Origin: Chamaelirium japonicum
Taxonomy: Eukaryota > Streptophyta > Magnoliopsida > Liliales > Melanthiaceae
Length of the DNA: 64,000 nucleotides
Reading direction: 5' to 3'
Assembly (NCBI GenBank): GCA_947650365.1
Contig: OX393551.1
Span: forward strand, 2,624,001-2,688,000
Shown here piece by piece: positions 52,291 to 63,126 of this stretch. The notes under the pieces were generated by a model. It saw only the letters and a list, made by a program, of their open reading frames with translations, searched no databases and was not told where the DNA came from. Every line of letters begins with the position of its first letter. The stretch's first letter is position 1. The translations under genes and the position numbers were made by a program.

Positions 52291-53723
52291 AATTTATTCG
52301 TACGATCCATTCTAATTCCTTCGTACGATCCATATTCTAATTCATTCGCACGATCCATTCTAATTCATTCGTACGATTCATTCTAATTCAATCCATTCTA
52401 ATTCATTCGTACGATCCATTCTAATTCATTCGTACGATTTATTCTAATTCATTAGTACGATCCATTCTAATTAGAATAGATTGTATGAATTAGAATGGAT
52501 CGTATGAATGAATTAGAATAGATCGTACGAATGAATTAGAATGGATTGAATTAGAATGAATCGTACGAATGAATTAGAATGGATCGTGCGAATGAATTAG
52601 AATATGGATCGTACGAAGGAATTAGAATGATACACTCATACGAATAGATTGTGCGAATGAATTAGAATGGATCGTACGAATAAATTAGAACGGATACATT
52701 CGTGCGAATGAATTAGAATGGATCGTATGAGTGTGAATGAATTAGAATGGATTGTGCGAATGAATTAGAATGGATCGTACGAATGAATTAGAATGGATCG
52801 TACGAATGAATTAGAATGGATACGTTCGTGCAAAAGAAGTAGAATGGATTGTATGAATGAATTAGAATGGATCGTGCGAATGAATTAGAATGGATCGTAC
52901 GAATGAGTAAGAATGGATCGTACGAATGAATTAGAATGGATCGTACGAATGAATTAGAATGGATACATTCGTGCGAATGAATTAGAATGGATCATATGAA
53001 TGAATTAGAATGGATCGTTTGAGTGAATGCGAATGGATCATGCGAATGAATTAGAATGGATCGTACGAATGACTTAGGATGGATCGTTCGAATGAATTAG
53101 AATAGATTGTGCGAATGAATTAGAATGGATCGTATGAATGAATTAGAACGGATACATTCGTGCGAATGAATTAGAATGGATCGTATGAGTGTGAATGAAT
53201 TAGAATGGATTGTGCGAATAAATTAGAATGGATCGTACGAATGAATTAGAATGGATCGTACGAATGAATTAGAATGGATACATTCGTGCAAAAGAAGTAG
53301 AATGGATTGTATGAATGAATTAGAATGGATCGTGCGAATGAATTAGAATGGATCGTGCGAATGAATTAGAATGGATACATTCATGCGAATGAATTAGAAT
53401 GGATCATACGAATGAATTAGAATGGATTCATTCGTGCGAATGAATTAGAATGGATCGTACGAATGAATTAGAATGGATCGTACGAATGAATTAGAATGGA
53501 TCGTATGAACGAATTAGAATGGATCGTGCGAATGAATTTGAATGGATCGTATTAATGAATTTGAATGGATCGTACGAATGAATTAGAATGGAACGTACGA
53601 ATGAATTAGAATGGATCGTAGAATGGATCGTATGAATGAATTAGATTGGATCGTACGAATGAGTAAGAATGGATCATACGAATGAATTAGAATGGATCGT
53701 ACGAATGAATTAGAATGGATACA
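52291..53723. repeat. Short plus block, then 1.25-kb minus block
   Basis: Plus 52291-52470 ends in the shared-TAATT flip CCATTCTAATTAGAATAG. The minus block contains two copies of a ~435-bp segment (GAACGGATAC, GTGTGAATG, GCAAAAGAAGTAG) at about 52690 and 53145. It ends GGATACATTTCGTACG. Confidence 0.87.
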
Positions 53724-54493
53724 TTTCGTACGATCCATTCTAATTCATTCGTACGATCTATTCTAATTCATTCATGCAATCCAGTCTAATTCATTCGTCT
53801 GAAGGAATTAGAAAGGATCGTATGAATGAATTAGAATGGAACGTACGAATAAAATAGAATGGATCCATTCTTACTCATTCGTATGATTCATTCTAATTCA
53901 ATCCATTCTAATTCATTCGCATGATCCATTCTAATTCATTCGTACGATCGATTCTAATTCATTCATATGATCCACTCTTCTAATTCATTCGTACGATTCA
54001 TTCTAATTCATTAGTACGATCCATTCGATCCAAATCCATTCTAATTCATTCGTACGACCCATTCTAATTCATTCGTACGATCCATTCTAATTAATTCATA
54101 CGATCGATTCGATTTCATTCGTACGATCCATTCTTACTCATTCGTACGATCCATTCTAATTCATTCGCACGATCCATTCTAATTCATTCATATGATCCAT
54201 TCTAATTCATTCGCACGAATGTATCCATTCTAATTCATTCGTACGATCCATTCTAATTCATTTGTATGAATGTATCCACTCTAATTCATTCGTACGATCC
54301 ATTCTAATTCATTTGTACGAATGTATCCTTTCTAATTCATTCGTACGATCCATACTAATTCATTCGTACGATCCATTCTAATTCATTCGTACGATCCATT
54401 CTAACTCATTCGCACGATCCATTCTAATTCATTCGCACGATCCTACGAATGAATTAGAAAGGATTGTGCGAATGAATTAGAATGGATCTGGAT
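53724..54493. repeat. Four small blocks
   Basis: Plus 53724-53800, minus 53801-53862, plus 53863-54443, minus 54444-54493. GGATCC at 53861-53866 is a unit-end fusion as in the HOR. The last flip is junction GATCTGGATCGTGTATCC (54485-54502). Confidence 0.86.
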
Positions 54494-55406
54494 CGTGTAT
54501 CCATTCTAATTCATTCGTACGACCCATTCTAATTCATTCGTACGATCCATTCTAATTCATTCGCACGATCCATTCTAATTCATTCGCACGATCCATTCTA
54601 ATTCATTCATACGATCCATTCTAATTCATTCATATGATCCACTCAAATTCATTCATACTATCCATTCTAATTCATTCGTACGATCCATTCTAATTTATTC
54701 GCACGATCCATTCTAATTCATTCGTACGAACTATTCTATTTCATTCGTACAATCCATTCTTACTCAATCGTATAATCCATTCTAATCCATTCGCACAATC
54801 AACTCTAATTCATTCGTACGATCCATTCTAATTCATTCGTACGATCCATTCTAATTCATTTGCACAATCTATTCTAATTCATTCATACGATCCATTCTAA
54901 TTTATTCGCACGATCCATTCTAATTCATTCATACGATCTATTCTAATTCATTCATATGATCCATTCTAATTTATTCGCACGATCCATTCTTACTCATTCG
55001 TACGATCCATTCTAATTCATTTGCACGAAGGTATCCATTCTAATTCATTCGTACTATCCATTCTAATTCCTTCGGACGATCCATTCTAATTCCTTCGTAC
55101 GATCCATTCTAATTCATTCGTATGATCCTTTCTAATTCATTCGTACGATCCATTCTAATTCCTTCGTATGATCCATTCTAATTCATTCGTACGGTATGAT
55201 TCATTCTAATTCATTCGTACGATTCATTCTAATTCAATCCATTCTAATTCATTCGTACGATCCATTCTAATTCATTCGTACGATCCATTCTAATTCATTC
55301 ATACGATCCATTCTAATTCATTCATACGATCTATTCTAATTCTTTTGCACGAATGTATCCATTCTAATTCATTCATACGATCCATTCTAATTCATTCGCA
55401 TGATCC
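54494..55406 (+). repeat. Plus block
   Basis: It opens with CGTACGACCC as after every copy of this junction, and later has CAATCGTATAATCC, the composite module (about 54980-55100) and the CGGTATGATTC unit (55193). It ends GATCCGAATTAGAATGG. Confidence 0.87.
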
Positions 55407-56622
55407 GAATTAGAATGGATCATACGAAGGAATTAGAATGGATCGTGCGAATAAATTAGAATGGATCGTATGAATGAATTAGAATAGATTGTGCAAATGG
55501 ATTAGAATGGATCATACGATTGAGTAAGAATGGATTGTACGAATGAAATAGAATAGATCGTACGAATGAATTAGAATGGATCGTGCGAATAAATTAGAAT
55601 GGATCGTATGAATGAATTAGAATGGATCGTGCGAATGAATTAGAATATAGATCGTACGAATGAATTAGAATAGATCGTATGAATGAACTAGAATGGATCG
55701 TGCGAATGAATTAGAATGGATCGTACGAATGAAATAGAATTGATCGTACGAATGGATCGTACGAATGAATTAGAATGGATCGTACGAATGAAATAGAATG
55801 GATACATTCGTGCGAATCCATTCTATTTTATTCGTACGATCCATTCTAATTCATTCGCACGATCCATTCTAATTCATTCATATGATCCATTCAAATTCAT
55901 TCGTACGATCCATTCTAATTCATTCGTACGATCCATTCTAATTCATTCGTACGATTCATTCTAATTCAATCCATTCTAATTCATTCGTACGATCCATTCT
56001 TACTCATTCGTACGATCCATTCTAATTCATTCGCACAAATGAATCCATTCTAATTCATTCGTATGATCCAATCTAATTCATTCGTACGATCCATACTAAT
56101 TCATTCGCACGATCCATTCTATTTCATTCGTACGATCCATTCTAATTCATTCGCACGAATGTATCCATTCCAATTCATTCGTATAATCCATTCTAATTCA
56201 TTCGCACAATCTATTCTAATTCATCCGTACGATCAATTCTAATTCATTCGCACGTATCCATTCTAATTCATTCATACGATCCATTCTATTTCATTCGTAC
56301 GATCCATTCTTACTCATTCGTACGATCCACTCTAATTCATTCGTACGATCCATTCTAATTCATTCGTACGATCCATTCTAATTCATTCGCACAATCTATA
56401 CGTTCCATTCTAATTCATTCGTAAGATCCATTCTAATTCATTCGCACGATCCATTCTAATTCATTAATACGATCCAATCTAATTCATTCGTACGATCCAT
56501 TCTAATCCATTCGTATTCATTCGCACAATCTATTCTAATTCATTCATACGGTCCATCCTAATTCATTCGCACGAATGTATCCATTCTAATTCATTCGTAC
56601 AATCCATTCTATTTCATTCGTA
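55407..56622. repeat. Minus block to 55809 then plus block
   Basis: Junction GGATACATTCGTGCGAATCC is at 55800-55819. The plus part from about 56090 is the partner of 31900-32450. It ends in a perfect palindromic flip, TTCATTCGTACGAATGAA. Confidence 0.88.
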
Positions 56623-57660
56623 CGAATGAATTAGAATGGATACCTTCTTGCAAATGAATTAGGATGGATCGTACGAATGAGTAAGAATGGATCGTACGAA
56701 TGAAATAGAATGAATCGTATGAATGAATTAGAATGGATCGTACGAATGAATTAGAATGGATTGTACGAATGAATTAGAATGGATCGTATGAATGAAATAG
56801 AATGGATCGTACGAATGAAATAGAATGGATCGTACGAATGAATTAGAATAGATTGTGCGAATGGATTAGAATGGATCGTATGAATGAATTAGAGTGGATC
56901 ATATGAATGAATTAGAATGGATCGTATGAATGAATTAGAATGGATCGTGCGAATGAATTAGAATGGATCGTACGAATGAATTAGAATGGATACACGATCC
57001 AGATCCATTCTAATTTATTCGCACAATCTATTCTAATTCATTCGTAGGATCGTGCGAATAAATTAGAATGGATCGTGCAAATGAGTTAGAATGGATCGTA
57101 CGAATGAATTAGAATGGATCGTACGAATGAATTAGAATGGATCGTACGAATGAATTAGAATGGGTCGTACGATCCATTGATACATTCGTGCGAATGAATT
57201 AGAATGGATCGTATGAATGAATTAGAGTGGATACATTCGTACAAATGAATTAGAATGGATCGTACGAATGAATTAGAATGGATACATTCGTGCGAATGAA
57301 TTAGAATGGATCATATGAATGAATTAGAATGGATCGTGCGAATGAATTTGAATGGATCGTACGAATGAGTAAGAATGGATCGTACGAATGAAATAGAATG
57401 GATCGTATGAATGAATTAGAATGGATCGTACGAATGAATTAGAATGGGTCGTATGAATGAATTAGAATGGATACACGATCCAGATCCATTCTAATTCATT
57501 CGCACAATCTATTCTAATTCATTCGTAGGATCGTGCGAATGAATTAGAATGGATCGTGCGAATGAGTTAGAATGGATCGTACGAATGAATTAGAATGGAT
57601 CGTACGAATGAATTAGAATGGATCGTACGAATGAATTAGAAAGGATACATCCGAATTCAT
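56623..57660. repeat. Mainly minus block with two 50-bp plus insertions
   Basis: The plus insertions at about 56997-57047 and 57478-57528 are each framed by GGATACACGATCCAGATC (56988, 57469) on the left and CGTAGGATCG (57043, 57524) on the right. They are the same cassette as at 51376-51427 and 52118-52165. A fragment GTACGATCCATTGATAC interrupts at about 57170. Confidence 0.87.
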
Positions 57661-58445
57661 TCGTACGATCCATTCTAATTCCTTCGTACGACCCATAGTC
57701 TAATTCATTCGCATGATCCATTCTAATTCATTCGTACGATTCATTCTAATTCAATCCATTCTAATTCATTCGTACGATCTATTCTAATTCATTCATACGA
57801 TCCATTCTAATTTATACAATCTATTCTAATTAGAATGGATCGTACTAATGAATTAGAATAGATCGTACGAATGAATTAGAATGGGTCGTACGAATGAATT
57901 AGAATGGATTGAATTAGAATGAATCGTACGAATGAATTAGAATGGATCGTGCGAAGGAATTAGAATGGATCGTACGAATGAATTAGAATGGATCGTACGA
58001 ATGAATTAGAATAGATCGTACGAATGAATTAGAATGGATCATGCTAATGAATTAGAATTGATCGTACAAATGAATTAGAATAGATTGTGCGAATGAATTA
58101 GAATGGATCGTACGAATGAATTGGAATGGATACATTCGTGCGAATGAATTAGAATGGATCGTATGAATGAATTAGAGTGGATACATTCGTACAAATGGAT
58201 TAGAATGGATCGTACGAATGAATTAGAATGGATACATTCGTGCGAATGAATTAGAATAGATCGTATGAGAATAGATTGTGCGAATGAATTAGAATGGAAC
58301 GTATGAATGAATTGGAGTGGATACATTCGTACAAATGGATTAGAATGGATCGTACGAAGGAATTAGAATGGATACCTTCGTGCAAATGAATAAGAATGGA
58401 TCGTATGAGAATAGATTGTGCGAATGAATTAGAATGGATCTGGAT
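57661..58445. repeat. Short plus block then minus block
   Basis: Plus 57661-57829 parallels 52291-52470, including the shared-TAATT flip. The minus part contains 58075-58326, a satellite-only open frame, and two GTATGAGAATAG deletions. It ends at junction GATCTGGATCGTGTATCC (58437-58454). Confidence 0.87.
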
Positions 58446-58889
58446 CGTGTATCCATTCTAATTCATTCGTACGACCCATTCTAATTCATTCACACGATCC
58501 ATTCTAATTCATTCGTACGATCCATTCTAATTCATTCGTACGATTCATTCTAATTTAATCCATTCTAATTCATTCGTACGATCCATTCTTACTCATTCGT
58601 ACGATCGATTCTAATTCATTCATACGATCCATTCTAATTCATTCGTAGGATCTATTCTATTTTATTCGTACAATCCATTCTTACTCAATCGTATGATCCA
58701 TTCTAATCCATTCACACAATCTAGTCTAATTCATTCGTACGATCCATTCTAATTCATTCGTATGATCCATTCTAATTCATTCGCACAATCTATTCTAATT
58801 CATTCGTACGATCTATTCTAATTCATTAGCACGATCCATTCTAATTCATTCGTACGATCCATTCTAATTCATTCATACGATCCATTCGT
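58446..58889 (+). repeat. Plus block after the rightmost CTGGATCGTGTATCC junction
   Basis: Same variant order as 46203 onward, with AATCTAGTC 286 bp past the junction in both. It ends in a direct palindromic flip, CCATTCGTACGAATG. Confidence 0.88.
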
Positions 58890-59738
58890 ACGAATGAATT
58901 AGAATGGATACATTCGTGCGAATGAATTAGAATGGATCGTACGAAGGAATTAGAATGGATAGTACGAATGAATTAGAATGGATGAATTAGAATCGATCGT
59001 AAGAATGAATTAGAATGGATCATGCGAATGAATTAGAATGGATCGTGCGAATGAATTAGAATGGATTGTACGAATGAATTAGAATGGATCGTACGAATGA
59101 ATTAGAATGGATACATTCGCACGAATTAGAATGGATCGTACGAATGAATTAGAATGGATCGTACGAATGAATTAGAATGGATCGTATGAATGAATTAGAT
59201 TGGATCGTATAAATGAATTAGAATGGATCGTACGAATGAATTAGAATGGATCATGCTAATGAATTAGAATGGATCGTATGAATGAATTAGAGTGGATACA
59301 TTCGTACAAATGAATTAGAATGGATACATTCGTACGAATGAATTAGAATGGATCGTACGAATGAATTAGAATGGATCGTACGAATGAATTAGAATGGATA
59401 CATTCGCACGAATTAGAATGGATCGTACGAATGAATTAGAATGGATCGTACGAATTAATTAGAATAGATCGTATGAATGAATTAGATTGGATCGTATAAA
59501 TGAATTAGAATGGATCGTACGAATGAATTAGAATGGATCGTGCTAATGAATTAGAATGGATCGTACGAATGAATTAGAGTGGATACATTTGTACAAATGA
59601 ATTAGAATGGATACATTCGTGCGAATGAATTAGAATGGATCGTGCGAATGAATTAGAATGGATCGTACGAATGAATTAGAATAGATTGTGCTAATGAATT
59701 AGAATGGATCGTATGAATGAATTAGAATGGATACATTC
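58890..59738 (-). repeat. Minus block with a ~300-bp tandem duplication
   Basis: A truncated unit ATTCGCACGAATTAG followed by the ATTGGATCGTATAAATG and ACATTCGTACAAATG variants occurs from about 59107 and again from about 59402. It ends at junction GGATACATTCGTGCGAATCC (59729-59748). Confidence 0.87.
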
Positions 59739-60605
59739 GTGCGAATCCATTCTATTTCATTCGTACGATCCATTCTAATTCATTCGCACGATCCATTCTA
59801 ATTCATTCATACGATCCATTCTAATTCCTTCGTACGATCCATTCTAATTCATTCGTATGGTCCATTCTAATTCCTTCGTATGATCCATTCTAATTCATTC
59901 GTACGGTATGATTCATTCTAATTCATTCGTACGATTCATTCTAATTCAATCCATTCTAATTCATTCGTACGATCCATTCTAATTTCTTCGTATGATCTAT
60001 TCTAATTCCTTCGTACGATCCATTCTAATTCATTCGTACGATCCATTCTAATTCATTCGTACGATCCATTCTAATTCATTCGTACGATCCATTCTAATTC
60101 ATTCGTACGATTCATTCTAATTCAATCCATTCTAATTCATTCCATTCTAATTCATTCGCACGATCCATTCGCATTCACTCAAACGATCCATTCTAATTCA
60201 TTCATACGATCCATTCTAATTCATTCGTACAATCCATTCTAATTCATTCGTACGATCCATTCTAATTCATTCATACGATCCATTCTATTTCATTCGTACG
60301 ATCCATTCTTACTCATTCGTACGATCCATCCTAATTCATTTGCACGAAGGTATCCATTCTAATTCATTCGCATGATCCATTCTAATTCATTCATAATATC
60401 CATTCTAATTCATTCGTACGATCCATTCTAATTCATTCGTACGATCCATTCTAATTCATTCGCACAATCTATTCTAATTCATTCGTACGGTCCATTCTAA
60501 TTCATTATCACGATCCATTCTAATTCATTCATACGATCCATTCTATTTCATTCGTACGATCCATCCTTACTCATTCGTACGATCCATTCTAATTCATTCG
60601 CACGA
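59739..60605 (+). repeat. Plus block
   Basis: The first ~500 bp follow the order of 21334-21780 (CGGTATGATTC, short form, TTTCTTCGTATG, CGCATTCACTCAAACG). Two composite modules follow. It ends CGCACGAATGGATCG. Confidence 0.87.
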
Positions 60606-62040
60606 ATGGATCGTACGAATGAATTAGAATGGTTCGTACGAATGAGTAAGAATGGATCGTACGAATCAGTAAGAATGGATCGTACGAATGAAATAGAATG
60701 GATCGTATGAATGAATTAGAATGGATCGTGCGAATGAATTAGAATGGATTGTACGAATGAATTAGAATGGATCGTACGAATGAATTAGAATGGATACATT
60801 CGTGCGAATGAATTAGAATGGATCATATGAATGAATTAGAATGGATCGTTTGAGTGAATGCGAATGGATCGTGCGAATGAATTAGAATGGATCGTACGAA
60901 TGAATTAGAATAGATTGTGCGAATGAATTAGAATGGATCGTACGAATGAATTAGATTGGATCATACGAATGAATTAGAATGGATCGTACGAATGAGTAAG
61001 ATTGGATTGAATTAGAATGAATTAGAATGGATACATTCGTGCAAAAGAATTAGAATGGATCGTACGAATAAAATAGAATGGATCGTACCAATGAATTAGA
61101 ATGGATCGTACGAATGAATTGGAATGGATTGAATTAAAATGGATCGTACGTTAAGAATGGATCGTACGAATGAAATAGAATAGATCGTACGGATAAATGA
61201 ATTTGGATCGTACAAATGAGTTTGAAAGGATACATTCGTGCAAAAGAATTAGAATGGATTGAACGAATGAATTAGAATGGATCGTTTGAGTGAATGCGAA
61301 TGGATCGTGCGAATGAATTAGAATGGATTGTACGAATGAAATAGAATGGATCGTATGAATGAATTAGAATGGATTGAATTAGAATGAATCGTACGAATGA
61401 ATTAGAATGAATCATACCGTACGAATGAATTAGAATGGATCATACGAAGGAATTAGAATGGATCGTACGAATGAATTAGAATGGATCGTACGAATGAATT
61501 AGAATGGATCGTACGAAGGAATTAGAATGGATCCTACGAAGGAATTAGAATGGATAGTACGAATGAATTAGAATAGATACCTTCGTGCAAATAAATTAGA
61601 ATGGATCGTACGAATGAGTACGAATGGATCGTACGAATGAAATAGAATGGATCGTATGAATGAATTAGAATGGATCGTGTGAATGAGTTAGAATGGATCG
61701 TACGAATGAATTAGAATGGATCGTACGAATGAATTAGAATAGATTGTGCGAATGAATTAGAATGGATCGTACGAATGAATTAGAATGGATCGTACGAATG
61801 AATTAGAATGGATCGTATGAATGAATTAGAATGGATCGTGTGAATGAATTAGAATGGATCGTACGAATGAAATAGAAAATGGGTCATACGAATGAAATAG
61901 AATGGATCGTACGAATGAATTAGAATGGATCATATGAATCGTACGATTCATTCTAATTAGAGTGGATACATTCGTACAAATGAATTAGAATGGATCGTAT
62001 GAAGGAATTAGAATGGATCGTACGAATGAATTCGAATGTA
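60606..62040 (-). repeat. Minus block, 1.4 kb, with one tiny plus insertion
   Basis: From about 61258 it follows the order of 40391-41000. One plus half-unit, CGTACGATTCATTCTAATTAG, starts at about 61939. It ends TTCGAATGTATCCTTTC. Confidence 0.87.
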
Positions 62041-63126
62041 TCCTTTCTAATTCCTTCGTACGATCCATTCTAATTCCTTCGTACGATCCATTCTAATTCA
62101 TTCGTACGATCCATTCTAATTCATTCGTACGATCCATTCTAATTCATTCATACGATCCATTCTAATTCATTCGCACGATCCATTCTAATTCATTCGTACG
62201 ATCCATTCTAATTCCTTCGTACGATCCATTCTAATTCATTCGTACGATCCATTCTAATTCATTCGTACGATCCATTCTAATTCATTCATACGATCCATTC
62301 TAATTCATTCGCACGATCCATTCTAATTCATTCGTACGATCCATTCTATTTCATTCGTATGACCCATTCTAATTCATAAGTACGATCCATTCTAATTCTT
62401 TCGTACGATCCATTCTAATTCATTCGCACGATCCATTCTAATTCATTCGTACGATCCATTCTATTTCATTCGTATGACCCATTCTAATTCATAAGTACGA
62501 TCCATTCTAATTCATTCGCACGATCCATTCTAATTCATTCATACGAATCCATTCTATTTCATTCGTACGATCTATTCTATTTCATTCGTACGATCTATTC
62601 TAATTCATTCATACGATCCATTCTAATTCATTCGTACGATCCATTCTAATTCATTCGCACGCTATTCTAATTCATTCGTAGGATCCATTCTAATTCATTA
62701 CTACGATCCATTCTAATTCATTCGTACGATCCATTCTAATTCATTCGTACGATCCATTCTAATTCATTCGTACGATCCATTCTAATTCATTCGTACGATC
62801 CATTCTAATTCATGCGCACAATCTATTCCAATTCATTCGCACGATCTATTCTAATTCATTCGTACGATCCATTCTAATTCATTCGTACGATCCATTCTTA
62901 TTCATTCGTACGATCCATTCTAATTCATTCCTACGATCCATTCTAATTCATTCGCACGATCCATTCTAATTCATTCGTACGATCCATTCTAATTCCTTCG
63001 TATGATCCATTCTAATTCATTCGCACGAATGTAGCCATTCTAATACATTCGTACGATCCATGCTAATTCATTCATACGGTATGATTCATTCTAAATGATC
63101 CATTCTAATTCATTCGCACAATCATT
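62041..63126 (+). repeat. Plus block with a 115-bp duplication
   Basis: The CATAAGTACG variant is at 62375 and 62490, exactly five units apart. The second copy continues as at 19448 for about 150 bp. The rest is mainly canonical CGTACG units, the most uniform stretch of the window. Confidence 0.88.
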
